Of a stretch of 64,000 nucleotides of DNA, positions 39,701 through 46,269 are shown in pieces. A program made the position numbers and the translations under genes. Source of the DNA: Dastarcus helophoroides (taxonomy: Eukaryota > Arthropoda > Insecta > Coleoptera > Bothrideridae). The notes beneath the pieces are model-generated. The model ran no database searches. It saw only the letters and a program-made list of their open reading frames with translations, and was not told the origin of the DNA. The number at the start of each line of letters is the position of its first letter. Positions within the stretch are counted from its first letter, which is position 1. The DNA lies in NCBI GenBank assembly GCA_028583605.1, contig CM053328.1, positions 32,843,578-32,907,577 of the forward strand, given 5' to 3'.

Positions 39701-41837
39701 TCCTCGTCCTTCACAAAATTCAATAATTTCTTCTAAAGCCTTTCTTTCTTATGTTCACGGAGTAACAGATCAAATCGGAAAATTATTGAGAAAACTCAAC
39801 ATTAAACCCATTTTTTTCATCATCCTCAAAGATCCAACAGCTCCTTCCATCTCCCAAAGATATAATTTCATCCTTTTGTTCTAATGGTGTGTACAGGGTT
39901 CCTTGTTCTTGTGGTTGAGTGTACATCGGAGAAACGGGGCGATCATTTAAGACGCGAATATCCGAGCAGCAAAGATGTCTTAGGTCTGGTTTATTTTTGC
40001 AGTCAGCCATTGCGAAACATCAACATGAGGCGGAACATAAGATTCTCTTTGACAATATATCAATTATATCCAATATTCCCAATTACTACAATAGGAAGAT
40101 AAGCGAGGCCATTGAAGTCCAAAAATTTCCCAATAACATCAACAGAGACGACGGTTACATGCTTTCCTCCATCTGGAAACCAATCATCGGAAATCTTCGG
40201 AAGTGATCGCGCAGACGAATGGTATATAAAGTTTCCCTTTCTTTCTTTCCTCTCAGAAGAGTTTCGCCTCTCGTATGGTGGACATGCTGAGTTACCGTGC
40301 TCTGATGTTTTGAAATTGGCCTTTTCATTTTTTCATTTTTGTATATTCCCTTATATTTCCCTTTTTATTTATTGTTTCTTTTCTTTGTTCCTGAAGAAGC
40401 CCCCTACAATGGTGGACAAAACGTCGAACACTTTTAGTAGTTCTTTGACACGACAGAAGAAGTATATCCTGTACTGACTCTGGCCGTGGAAGCCTTCGTT
40501 ATCATTTTTCTAGAAATTTGGAGGAAAGTTTTTTCGAGTTTTTTTAATTTATAATTTATTTAAATGTTGAAGACTTTTTTTTAATTTCAAGTTTCCTTTC
40601 AAAGTTTCGACATGTTTAGGTTTCCGCGCCATGAAAGGAAAAATGGATGCCTTACAAGTTCATTCTCAAATCGTTGTGTTGATGCTTTTCAATAATTATT
40701 ATTATTTTATCAATTCATTACGTCCCAAATACTCGCATACAAAAATAACTACATATTAAATTTTCAATTGTCTGTTATTAGTTGAAAATTGCTCTAAAAT
40801 GCTTTTTTGCGGGTTATATTAAAATGAATGTCCATTTTTCACAGACCTTTGCTAGAACTTGACTTTTTGCCTGTACTTATTAATTATGTTGCATTTTGGT
40901 ACCACAAAAATATTTTAATGACTCTTTGAGATTTTCATCTCATAAAAAGGGATTTTAAAAAATCCACTGCAAATCATCGAAACTGCGCATTTACTTAAGA
41001 CTATCCATCACTTAGTTAAGAAATATTGACCTTATTTCCAAGAATTTTAGTAGATTCGGATTGTTTCCGTCCAAACTCAACTCACTCTTTTTGTGCATGT
41101 TCATTTTCTTAACAAAGGTATGAATAAAACCATATTAAAGTAAACTTCACGTTAAATTACGTAAAATTCACGTTAGTTGACCACAACTTATTTGAAAGTA
41201 TTATGTTTAAGAAAATTCAATAGCACGCAGAGGTCCAAGAAAAAAAATCAGCAATTGGTGTAGGAGGCAAAAAGTTTGGAAATCAATCTTTGATTTAGGC
41301 TATTACATTGGAAAATCTGCTATTAAATGGAACAAATATACACTCGAAATGAAAAATACAAATAATACAATAATTTGACTGAACGTAGAGGAAAACTTAG
41401 GACTAGTGTTATATTTTTATTAAATTATAGATTTATGTAGTAAAAAAAAAATAATAGTAAAAAGAACTATGTGCAAGAAGACATGTATGTATGTACCTTA
41501 TCTAATGATGCATATGACCTATATTCATTCTATATATTACGCTAATATTATTTTAATTCAAGGAGTTGCACTGAATGCGCATATTCCAATTTAGTTGTAA
41601 ATAAAATTGCATACTGCAGACATTTATTCTTTGTAAAATAACATGAGTACATAACAATTAATAAACGATCAATATATGCAGTGCCAAAAAAAAAACACAC
41701 AGAAACCTCCAATTAAGTTTAATCGTCCTGAAGTCAAGAAGAGCTACAAAAACCCTTATTATTACTTACTGATGTTGATTAATATCTAAGCCTAAACTTA
41801 GAATCAACTGGACAAAAAATAACACGAGACCGAACAT
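3574..41837 (-). CDS. Cubn: Cubilin, 5' half of the gene (36 exons, partial)
   Basis: Cubilin is a large secreted, membrane-associated endocytic receptor. With amnionless it takes up proteins in nephrocytes, gut or kidney. Coding exons, written high to low: 41837-41770, 38787-38658, 35945-35787, 35568-35392, 35343-35240, 35186-35039, 34990-34849, 33933-33833, 33772-33646, 33003-32821, 32769-32623, 32560-32382, 32330-32171, 32114-32036, 31144-31036, 30981-30822, 28829-28627, 28573-28416, 27416-27241, 23076-22911, 21732-21377, 20658-20478, 20417-20272, 20221-20037, 18392-18241, 11065-10869, 10290-10128, 10071-9893, 9841-9673, 8506-8343, 5812-5663, 5603-5489, 5436-5209, 5150-5043, 4056-3820, 3767-3574. 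All have GT donors and AG acceptors. The order signal peptide, stalk, 8 EGF, many CUB is diagnostic. Only about half the usual length of roughly 3,600 residues is present; the rest lies to the left. Three single-base indels break the frame (CUB3, CUB5, CUB7). Confidence 0.93.
3820..5150 (-). CDS. Cubn: Cubilin CUB12
   Basis: Exons 5,150-5,043 ([20 protein letters not shown] to WILQIPPG) and 4,056-3,820 ([20 protein letters not shown] to GFLATYNF). Four cysteines and consistent phases. The intron (4,057-5,042) shows nothing recognisable. Confidence 0.88.
5209..5603 (-). CDS. Cubn: Cubilin CUB11
   Basis: Exons 5,603-5,489 ([20 protein letters not shown] to [11 protein letters not shown]) and 5,436-5,209 ([20 protein letters not shown] to TYNVFSG). 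The intron position differs from most CUB domains of the gene: it falls after the C2 strand (TTPG|G). Confidence 0.88.
5663..8506 (-). CDS. Cubn: Cubilin CUB10
   Basis: Exons 8,506-8,343 ([20 protein letters not shown] to ACEHYELK) and 5,812-5,663 ([20 protein letters not shown] to GFAARYYK). The 2.5 kb intron holds a mariner and a solo LTR; the LTR ends only about 40 bases from the splice donor. The next domain follows in phase 0 rather than the phase 1 that is usual here. Confidence 0.88.
6654..7920 (+). mobile_element. mariner element, full length, decayed
   Basis: The ends are inverted repeats that begin TTGGGTTGGCAAGAAAGTAA on both strands. TA dinucleotides flank it at 6,652-6,653 and 7,921-7,922, the mariner target duplication. 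Length is 1,267 bases, normal for the family. It sits in the cubilin intron between the two CUB10 exons, in the opposite orientation to the gene. Confidence 0.9.
6822..7786 (+). pseudogene. mariner transposase, inactive
   Basis: The N-terminal helix-turn-helix region is readable from 6,840 ([20 protein letters not shown]). A frameshift follows near 7,030. Then come [17 protein letters not shown], several stops, and from 7,403 the C-terminal catalytic part with HDNPRPHTS (second Asp) and [12 protein letters not shown] (third Asp, the D34D spacing of mariner). Frameshifts near 7,030 and around 7,780, plus stops at about 7,185 and 7,260, make it non-functional. Confidence 0.88.
7934..8301 (-). 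mobile_element. Solo LTR of an LTR retrotransposon
   Basis: The 368-base unit reads TGTAACG...CGTAACA on the minus strand, with TG/CA ends. A TATATAAGG promoter-like box lies at about 8,106-8,114 on the minus strand. A second copy at 36,094-38,644 shares most of the sequence. No internal retroelement sequence is adjacent, so it is a solo LTR. The target duplication is not clear and the ends may be off by a few bases. Confidence 0.65.
8507..9672. other. Cubilin intron, no recognisable element
   Basis: AT-rich intron between CUB9 and CUB10. Degenerate GAAATTTCGA-like stretches appear near 9,420-9,600. Nothing else was recognised. Confidence 0.5.
9673..10071 (-). CDS. Cubn: Cubilin CUB9
   Basis: Exons 10,071-9,893 ([20 protein letters not shown] to CRNDYIK) and 9,841-9,673 ([20 protein letters not shown] to [11 protein letters not shown]). 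Four cysteines and a normal frame. It is separated from CUB8 by a 56-base intron, one of the shortest in the gene. Confidence 0.9.
10128..11065 (-). CDS. Cubn: Cubilin CUB8
   Basis: Exons 11,065-10,869 ([20 protein letters not shown] to CTDEYLE) and 10,290-10,128 ([20 protein letters not shown] to FRLEWILD). Phases are intact. The upstream intron (11,066-18,240) is 7.2 kb and consists mostly of one decayed DNA transposon with a hAT element inside it. Confidence 0.9.
11986..12258 (+). pseudogene. Transposon protein fragment, N-terminal part
   Basis: The frame includes [20 protein letters not shown], then [20 protein letters not shown] and [20 protein letters not shown]. The SHYSRK...[12 protein letters not shown] pattern recurs in a widespread family of uncharacterised arthropod transposon proteins that I associate with the DUF7869 group (from memory, not searched). 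It is separated from the next fragment by Penelope-derived sequence. Confidence 0.5.
12430..12762. mobile_element. Penelope-like 3' fragment, rearranged
   Basis: 12,430-12,595 is the inverse complement of 40,250-40,430. 12,700-12,762 repeats 40,445-40,500 in the same orientation. A second copy of the CACCATAC-AGAGGCGAAA stretch lies at about 12,660-12,685. It is therefore a scrambled piece of the same Penelope-like family, inserted in the transposon gene. Confidence 0.6.
12788..13074 (+). pseudogene. Transposase-like protein, core, interrupted by hAT
   Basis: The frame reads [20 protein letters not shown], then [14 protein letters not shown] and [13 protein letters not shown], up to IIAYS at the hAT insertion. 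After removing the insertion and one copy of the 8-bp duplication, it continues at 16,878 in frame as DSCGGQN. FDLQ and YSDSCGGQN look like an RNase H-fold DDE-type core, which is an inference. The frame is open up to the insertion. Confidence 0.6.
13483..13723 (+). repeat. Foldback-element copy nested in the hAT
   Basis: The same family as 2,479-3,330, shortened to 241 bases. TTTTTGTGA at 13,474-13,482 and 13,724-13,732 is a 9-bp flanking repeat that marks insertion into the hAT body. Confidence 0.75.
13733..16680. repeat. A-rich low-complexity repeat of GAAATTT/TTGAGAAAA units
   Basis: Imperfect short units (AATTTTGAGAAAA, TTTCGAAAAA, AAAGTCAAATTTT) fill this stretch. Blocks near 13.92-14.40 and 14.46-14.90 kb are copies of one another. 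An inverted repeat of about 45 bases per arm lies at 15,858-15,955. Apparent K/F-rich ORFs on both strands are artefacts. Confidence 0.7.
16878..17600 (+). pseudogene. Transposase-like protein, C-terminal part
   Basis: It continues the 12,788 frame with [40 protein letters not shown] and VEKCKK to a stop at 17,041. After frameshifts it goes on with [20 protein letters not shown] and an acidic tail near 17,560. The GQN and H-x3-DCDR motifs are the most conserved part of the family as I remember it. Decayed. Confidence 0.6.
18241..20221 (-). CDS. Cubn: Cubilin CUB7, second exon frame broken by one extra base
   Basis: Exon 20,221-20,037 encodes [20 protein letters not shown] to CSDNYIA. Exon 18,392-18,241 encodes [20 protein letters not shown] to TNYAF, then meets a TAA. 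One frame over it runs on as [18 protein letters not shown] to the donor. The exon is 152 bases where 151 fits the neighbours, so one base is extra near 18,295-18,300. The 1.6 kb intron holds a hairpin retroposon at about 19.5 kb. Confidence 0.85.
18393..20036. other. Cubilin intron between CUB7 exons
   Basis: AT-rich. Apart from the hairpin retroposon at about 19.51-19.71 kb nothing was identified. A plus-strand ORF at 18,472-18,675 resembles no protein I know. Confidence 0.5.
19512..19707 (+). repeat. Hairpin retroposon copy
   Basis: Self-complementary arms (GTCCCCTGAAACCAAAAGAG... and ...TTTCTTGGTTTCAGGGGAC) surround a TCTCTGAAGATGAGAGCTTG core. The 3' tail is GATAACCAAGGACCAGTCCG followed by an A-rich end. 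No clear flanking duplication. Confidence 0.7.
20272..20658 (-). CDS. Cubn: Cubilin CUB6
   Basis: Exons 20,658-20,478 and 20,417-20,272. It reads [19 protein letters not shown], then [20 protein letters not shown], ending [10 protein letters not shown]. The first exon uses the donor AA|GTACGA at 20,477, because only that gives the continuous FEIKNGG; a later GTATCT is out of phase. Confidence 0.9.
21377..21732 (-). CDS. Cubn: Cubilin CUB5, single exon, frame broken by one missing base
   Basis: One exon encodes the whole domain. It reads [15 protein letters not shown] to [12 protein letters not shown]. After AACAAA at about 21,518-21,523 the frame shifts, and the rest follows in another frame ([20 protein letters not shown] to [12 protein letters not shown]). 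The length is 356; 357 would satisfy the flanking phases. The break lies in a run of A, so a lost A is the simplest explanation. The donor is GTGATT. Confidence 0.85.
22911..27416 (-). CDS. Cubn: Cubilin CUB4
   Basis: Exons 27,416-27,241 ([20 protein letters not shown] to CSNYLS) and 23,076-22,911 ([20 protein letters not shown] onward). The domain lacks the usual CGG opening but keeps four cysteines. The 4.2 kb intron holds a hairpin retroposon, a polypurine tract and a 247-base tandem repeat. Confidence 0.85.
23150..23246 (+). repeat. Hairpin retroposon, internally deleted, 10-bp TSD
   Basis: A 97-base copy with arms joined directly at CCAAGAAAGATTTG. AATACCCCTA at 23,140-23,149 and 23,247-23,256 flanks it. 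Confidence 0.8.
24990..25392 (+). repeat. Polypurine tract, about 400 bases
   Basis: The plus strand is almost pure A/G (GAAGGAGGAGG, GGGGGGGGGAGAAGGGAGAG and similar), with very few pyrimidines. The apparent P/S/L/F-rich minus-strand ORFs here come from this bias. It lies within the CUB4 intron of cubilin. Confidence 0.85.
25399..26045. repeat. Tandem repeat, unit about 247 bases, 2.6 copies
   Basis: Units start at about 25,399, 25,648 and 25,893 with TTACTGA(G/T)(G/A)A, and each carries ATCTCAGTCTCTAGTAG, CATATGAAGACAATGT and a TTTCGTTGAAA stretch. Divergence between units is moderate. Confidence 0.75.
26046..27240. other. Cubilin intron, unidentified sequence
   Basis: 26,046-26,360 is less AT-rich and has overlapping minus-strand ORFs of 79 and 104 codons with no family I recognise. 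It could be the end of an old transposon. The rest is plain AT-rich intron. Confidence 0.4.
28416..28829 (-). CDS. Cubn: Cubilin CUB3, frame broken by one extra base
   Basis: Exon 28,829-28,627 encodes [20 protein letters not shown] to CLDYIK. Exon 28,573-28,416 opens [10 protein letters not shown] and then meets a TAA. In the next frame it continues without loss as [20 protein letters not shown] to the exon end. The exon is 158 bases, whereas the phases of its neighbours require 157, so one base is extra between about 28,546 and 28,552. Splice sites and domain are otherwise intact. Confidence 0.85.
29393..30765 (-). mobile_element. LINE (Jockey/CR1-like), 5'-truncated, with TSD
   Basis: CATCCTGTAT at 29,383-29,392 and 30,766-30,775 flanks the copy. 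The 3' end (left side) shows the A-tail as TTTTTTT. It encodes part of a reverse transcriptase. It lies in the cubilin intron between CUB2 and CUB3, in the same orientation as the gene. Confidence 0.85.
29496..30600 (-). pseudogene. LINE reverse transcriptase fragment
   Basis: The palm motif [11 protein letters not shown] is present, followed by the thumb region ([20 protein letters not shown]) and the C-terminal [20 protein letters not shown]. Frameshifts separate the parts near 30,400 and 29,830. It is close in sequence to the copy at 36.4-38.5 kb. Confidence 0.85.
30822..32114 (-). CDS. Cubn: Cubilin CUB2 (three exons)
   Basis: Exons 32,114-32,036, 31,144-31,036 and 30,981-30,822. It reads [19 protein letters not shown], then [20 protein letters not shown], then a second half with [20 protein letters not shown]. 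The extra intron (32,035-31,145) holds a 20-base tandem repeat. Phases +2, 0 and +1 are consistent. Confidence 0.88.
31400..31520. repeat. 20-base tandem repeat
   Basis: GAGGTGAAAATCGAAATTTT is repeated about six times with minor changes, inside the CUB2 intron. Confidence 0.85.
32171..32560 (-). CDS. Cubn: Cubilin CUB1
   Basis: Exons 32,560-32,382 and 32,330-32,171. The domain begins [19 protein letters not shown] and its second half starts [16 protein letters not shown]. All four CUB cysteines are present. The exon boundary after CTEFLE, at the D-Y/F-L-x-I position, recurs in most CUB domains of this gene. Confidence 0.9.
32623..35568 (-). CDS. Cubn: Cubilin EGF cluster (8 EGF-like modules)
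   Basis: Eight six-cysteine EGF-like modules follow the stalk, spread over exons 35,568-35,392, 35,343-35,240, 35,186-35,039, 34,990-34,849, 33,933-33,833, 33,772-33,646, 33,003-32,821 and 32,769-32,623. Modules 2, 4 and 5 open with DVDEC, DVDEC and DINEC, the calcium-binding EGF signature. The last two ([25 protein letters not shown]) are plain EGF. Eight is the number known for cubilin. All junction phases agree. One join needed care: exon 33,003-32,821 ends at TTTTG|GTAAAA rather than further on, and the next exon starts GT AAA CAT TGT, giving YFGKHCDQ. Confidence 0.9.
34080..34760. mobile_element. Possible LINE 3' remnant in an EGF intron
   Basis: On the plus strand, broken frames give a stretch like [13 protein letters not shown] followed by REKTYNEQL and DRKNIFIEW, reminiscent of the C-terminal zinc-knuckle end of LINE polyproteins. 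No tail or duplication was found. A weak call. Confidence 0.3.
35787..38787 (-). CDS. Cubn: Cubilin N-terminal stalk exons 2 and 3
   Basis: Exon 38,658-38,787 encodes the conserved segment just after the signal peptide ([20 protein letters not shown], then [14 protein letters not shown]). Exon 35,787-35,945 and the first third of exon 35,392-35,568 are charged and heptad-rich ([40 protein letters not shown]). This fits the helical trimerisation stalk of cubilin. The intron between the two exons is almost wholly mobile-element DNA (solo LTR plus LINE). Confidence 0.85.
36357..38548 (-). mobile_element. LINE (Jockey/CR1-like), 2.2 kb, inserted in an LTR
   Basis: Left end (3') shows a T-rich tail; right end is a 5' truncation. 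GTTTGC at 36,351-36,356 and 38,549-38,554 may be the target duplication. Both boundaries agree with the point where the LTR sequence breaks. Confidence 0.8.
36406..38432 (-). pseudogene. LINE reverse transcriptase, several frames
   Basis: Reading high to low: 38,432-38,034 (pre-RT region, [20 protein letters not shown]); 37,994-37,545 ([20 protein letters not shown] and [13 protein letters not shown]); 37,575-36,874, the longest frame at 233 codons, with [28 protein letters not shown] and [15 protein letters not shown]; then 36,807-36,406 with [15 protein letters not shown]. The order is that of a Jockey/CR1-type reverse transcriptase. The endonuclease domain is missing through truncation. 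Three or more frameshifts make it inactive. Confidence 0.9.
38788..39600. other. Cubilin intron 1, 3' part, nothing recognised
   Basis: AT-rich, with no repeat or coding signal I could name. Confidence 0.5.
39615..40510 (+). mobile_element. Penelope-like element, 3' fragment with GIY-YIG end
   Basis: It lies in cubilin intron 1. 39,618-39,884 encodes the end of the reverse-transcriptase linker region. 39,885-40,206 encodes the GIY-YIG nuclease: CSCG, a stop, then [27 protein letters not shown] and [21 protein letters not shown] 3' untranslated part follows to about 40,510. One stop and one frameshift make it inactive. The arrangement is the one known for Penelope-like elements. Confidence 0.8.
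40520..41769. other. Cubilin intron 1, 5' part, nothing recognised
   Basis: AT-rich intron with no ORF or repeat of note. Confidence 0.5.
41770..41837 (-). CDS. Cubn: Cubilin exon 1: start codon and signal peptide
   Basis: The ATG at 41,837 opens [20 protein letters not shown], a typical hydrophobic signal peptide. The exon ends at 41,770 on a GTAAGT donor in phase 2. The first base of the next exon (38,787) completes a glutamine codon, and the cubilin-type sequence [14 protein letters not shown] follows. The intron is about 3 kb. It is too short for routine ORF finding and was identified by signal-peptide character and phase match. Confidence 0.85.
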
Positions 41838-42640
41838 TTTAATTAAGGTACATTTTTCGAGGGAAAATGGAACGAAACTAACGTAAAATACTTTTGGCAT
41901 ATCCATCCACCTTAGGTAATTTGAGCGATTTTTGATTAAAAAATGATCGCGAAATGCTATTGCGAATTATTCACAGAGGGGCGTACCCTGCGTTAGATTT
42001 CACGCATCGTGAGGATAATTTATAAGTTTAATGAACTAGACACGCGCCAACAAAAATCATGAAGGAAGGATGGTCTGCTTAGCTGATCAATGGACAGTAG
42101 ATTTGTAAAAAATTTGATTAGTGCATACTCCATTTCGTGTTTTACAATTTAAAAACAAGAGAATGTTAACAACTGGCTATAATTAGTACCTACAGGTACA
42201 TACTAATAGTCTTAATAGAGATATAAGCGATTCCTGTAATTTAAACTTTTGCCATGTCTCGTCTTCTTTGTAGATTTATTCATAGGATATATTTTAATGA
42301 GATTCATCTTCTTATCTTTCACCTCATATTTATGTTCTACTTTTAAAACAACACTCACTGTAAACAGAAGATAATTAAAAAAAGAAAAAAATACTAGGAT
42401 ATTCTCTGGGCTAACCAATAGCTACATAGAGCAACATTTTTAGTGGCTTGCTTCAGGAACCTTCGTGGAGGCCATTTTCTCATTTGCTTTACGAAATGGT
42501 ATCACATCAACTTCCAAATCTTTATTCGTATCATATCGTTTTTAATTACTGCAAATTTCTCTTGTATCGAGTGAATGACCGATTGGGAAAACGAACACAT
42601 CTTTAAAGCAATATTGTTGCTAAACATTTCGAATGTACGC
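41838..42640. other. Upstream of cubilin, promoter region not resolved
   Basis: The cubilin promoter and 5' leader should be here. No clear TATA box was picked out. A 68-codon minus-strand ORF at 42,212-42,418 has no recognisable family and lacks coding character. Confidence 0.4.
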
Positions 42641-42984
42641 TTTCACTTCCTTTTATGAAGTTTAGATTTTAACCTCAAAATGTCAACATTGTTTTAGAAT
42701 TTTGAGGATTTTTTTAAAATTTGACAAATTCGAAACCAATATTTTTTCTAGAAATTTCAAATTTTTTGTGTTAGATATTTTTTAAAATTCCATTTTTGTT
42801 TGCAAAATTTTGAGTTCACACTTTTAATTTTTTACTTTTCTATTCCTAAAGTTTCGAAAATTTCCTATTGAAATATGTAACTTCAAACTCTCATATCTTC
42901 CAAACCAAAAGTCGTAGTTGAATTTGGGTTTTAGATTTGGAATCTACGGGTCAACATCTATATAACAGGGTACTTTCAAATCCG

Positions 42985-43620
42985 AAAAATTAAAATATAA
43001 ATCTTGTCCCCTGAAACCAAGAAAGATTAAAAAACACAACAGAGGTTGCTCTAACGCGTTTCGATAGCCTAGATATCATTTTTTTTTTGTGGAACGGACT
43101 GGTCCTTGGTTATCTTCAAAAATTGAAATACAAATCTTATTCTCTGAAACCAAAAAAGATTAAAAAACACAACAGAAGTTGCTCTAACGCGTTTCGATAG
43201 TCAAGCTATCACCTTCAGAGATATAGATAGATAGAGTATCTCTCTGAAGATGATAGCTTGGCTATCAAAACGCGTTAGAAATAGATAGATAGATAGAGCA
43301 TCTTTCTAAAGATGATAGCTTGGCTATCGAAATGCGTTAGAGCAACCTCTGTTGTGTTTTTTAATCTTTCTTGGTTTCAGAGGATAAGATTTGAGAGAGA
43401 TAGATAGATAGAGTATCTCTCTGAAGATGATAGCTTGGCTATCAAAACGCGTTATAAATAGATAGATAGATAGAGCATCTTTCTAAAGATGATAGCTTGG
43501 CTATCGAAATGCGTTAGAGCAACCTCTGTTGTGTTTTTTAATCTTTCTTGGTTTCAGAGGATAAGATTTGTATTTCAATTTTGAAGATAACCAAAGGACC
43601 AGTCCGTTCCACAAAAAAAA
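42985..43620. repeat. Cluster of hairpin retroposons with a 177-base duplication and GATA repeat
   Basis: Several copies in both orientations. A block from about 43,226 is duplicated at about 43,403; each block contains (GATA)n, TATCTCTCTGAAGATGATAG and the TTGCTCTAACGCG-type arm. The 3' tail with GGACCAGTCCGTTCCAC ends near 43,615. Confidence 0.8.
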
Positions 43621-44420
43621 TTACTTTTGAATTTCGACCTTAGAAAATTTGGTGAACTTTTGAAAATTTCGAAACTTTAGAGGCTTATGGATAGTCACAG
43701 CCCAATTTGGTTCTCTCCCGATTCTACGTCCCGAGAGCCTTATAAAAGTGCTTTAAACTTACTTTCGAAAAATGGAAATTTTTGCATGTTTTTGAACTTT
43801 GAACTTTTTTCGTAAGTTCAAACTTTCATATCTTTCAAACCAAAGTCGTAGCTCAATTTGGTTTTCAGATTCGGAATCAGATGAGAAATCTATATGATAG
43901 GGTAGGGGATAGGGGTTTAAATCCAAAATAATGACTTGAATTTCAACCAATTTGAAAATTTCGAAATTTTAGGGGCTTGTATCTCGTAACTAGATAGTCA
44001 TAGCCCAATTTGGTATTCAGCTTCCCATTTTACGTTTCGAGAATTCTATGTAAATGCTATAAACTCATTTTCGAAAAATGGAAATTTTTACATGTTTTGG
44101 AAGAAAGGGGGACCCTTTGAACTTTTTTCGTAAGTGCAAACTCTCATATCTTCGAATCCAAAAGTCGTAGCTCAATTAGACTTTCCGATTCGGAATCTAT
44201 GGATTAACATCCATATAAGGTACTTTCAAATCCGAAATAATGATTTTTGAATTTCGACCTTGGGAAATTTGGTGAAAATTTGAAAATTTCGAAGTCTTAG
44301 GGGCTTGTATCTCGTAAACGGATAGTCATAGCCCAATTTGGTTTCCAGATTCCTCGTTTATGTACCGAGATATCTATGAAAATGCTATAATCTTACTTTC
44401 GAAAAATGGAAATTTTTGCA

Positions 44421-44500
44421 CAATTTGTTATACATACATTTCAAAGAAGGGCAATTCGCTTGGTTAATGATGAGACTAAACGAGTCTTTCCAGTCAATGA
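44421..44500 (+). mobile_element. LINE scrap inside the satellite
   Basis: About 80 bases match the 3' coding end of the local LINE family. They join the satellite at exactly the same base (TGGAAATTTTTGCACA) as the longer scrap at 45,856. Confidence 0.7.
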
Positions 44501-45855
44501 GCCTAATAGCCCATAGCTCTATGAAAATCCTATAAACTCACTTTCAAAAAATGAAAATTTTTGCATGTTTTGGAAGAAGGGCGGACCCTTTGATCTATTT
44601 TCCTATCTTCAAACTATCATAATATTCCAAACCAAAAGTAGTAGCTCAATTTGATTTTCAGATTCGGAATCTACGGGTCAAAATCCACGCGGTAGGGTAC
44701 TTTCAAATCCGAAATAATGACTGTAGAATTTCGACCCTAGGAGATTTAGTGAAAATTTGAAAATTTCGAAATAGGCTTGAATCTCGTAAACCGTTAGTCA
44801 TAGCCCAATTTGGTTTTTAGATTCCGATTCTACGTCCCAAGAACCCTATGAAAATGCTTTAAGCTCACTTTCGGAAAATGGAAATTTTTGTATGTTATTG
44901 AAAAAGGGGGGACCCTTTAAATTTTTTTCGTAATTTGAAACTCTCATACCTTTTAAACCAAAAGTCGTAGCTCAATTTGATTTTTATATTCGGAATCTAC
45001 GGGTCAAAATCTATATGAAAGGGTACTTTCAAATCCGAAATAATTACTTTTGAATTTCAACCTAAGATTTGGTTAAAATTTAAAGATTTCGAAACTTTAG
45101 AGGCTTGCACCTTGTAAATGGATAGTCACAGCCCAATTTCGTTTTTAGATTCATGTCCAGAGAACCTCATGAAAGTGCTTTAAACTTACTTTTTAAAAAA
45201 TGGAAATTTTTACATGTTTAGGAAGAACTTTTTTCGTAACTTCAAACCCTCAAATCTTCCAAACCAAAAGTCTTAACTCAATTTGGTTTTCGGATTCGGA
45301 ATCCACGGGTCAAAATTTACCTGGTAGGGGACTTTCAAATCTGAAATAATGACTTTTGAATTACGACTTAAGGAGATTTGGTGAAAATTTAAAAATTTCG
45401 AAACTTTGGAGGCTTGTCCTCGTAAATGGATAGTCACAGTCCAATTTGGTTTTTAGATTCGGATTCTACATCCCCAGAACTCTATGAAAATGCTTTGAAC
45501 TCACAAAAGGTGAAAATTTTTACATGTTTTGCTAGAAGGGGGGACCCTTTAAACTTTTTTCGTAACTTCAAATTCTCACATCTTCCAAACCAAAGTCGTA
45601 GCCCAATTTGGTTTTCAGATTCGGAATCTACGGGTTAAAATCCATATGAAAGGGTACATTCAAATCTGAAACAATAACTTTTGAATTTCGATCTTAGGAA
45701 ATTTGGTGAAAATTTGAAAATTTCGAAACTTTAGAGGCTTGTATCTCGTTAACGGATAGTCATAGCTCAATTTGGTTTTCAGATTCTCAGTCTATGTACC
45801 AAGAACTCTATGAAAATGCTATAATCTTACTTTCAAAAAATGGAAATTTTTGCAC

Positions 45856-46260
45856 AGTTTGTTGTACATACATTTCAAAGAAGGGCAATTCGCTTGGTTG
45901 ATGATGAGACTAAACGAGTCTTTCCAGTCAATGAAACACGGGAGGATGGTTGGGGACTTGTATCTCGTCTACAAGAGTTGTTATGGGAGGTGTTCCCAAG
46001 AGCTCATAGTTCTGATCCCACCCAGAGCACCATCCTTGAGGCATATAAGAGAATCGAGGATAGCAAATTTCTTTGCCTGATTCGTTGAGAAGTTCAATTT
46101 ATGGAGACTTTTTTTTTTACCAACTAATATCTACTACCAAACTCTGAAATTCGTTGCCAAGCAGAATTGGCCCCCAATAATTACAACTTATTCTTGTTTA
46201 CAAAGGCAGATATCTTCTATTTCACCTCCTACTTGAAATGTTTCAAGTTCCAAGCCTTAA
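45856..46260 (+). mobile_element. LINE 3' fragment
   Basis: Broken frames read FQRRAIRLVDDETKR, then HGRMVGDLYLVYKSCYGRCS and LIPPRAPSLRHIRES, matching the end of the LINE copies at 29.4 and 36.4 kb but in the opposite orientation. Confidence 0.75.
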
Positions 46261-46269
46261 GATTTCAAG

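Larger units (their letters stand above)
42640..45855. repeat. Satellite-like array, unit about 300-330 bases
   Basis: The marker GATAGTCA(C/T)AGCCCAATTTGG recurs at about 43,691, 43,991, 44,321, 44,792, 45,121, 45,429 and 45,755. Spacing is 300-330 except one gap of 471, which holds an 80-base LINE scrap. Each unit also carries CAAACCAAAAGTCGTAGCTC, GGTACTTTCAAATCCGAAAT and a TGGAAATTTTTGCATGTTTT motif. Units are clearly diverged. The stretch 42,985-43,620 is interrupted by hairpin retroposons. Confidence 0.85.

Noticed and set aside
40390..40430. Second hammerhead motif in the Penelope-like remnant
   Set aside because: CTGAAGA is present, but the GAAA element is mutated (CAAAAC) and stem II does not pair well; kept only as a remark.
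42212..42418. 68-codon ORF upstream of cubilin as a small gene
   Set aside because: No recognisable family, no splice context, and composition like the surrounding AT-rich DNA.
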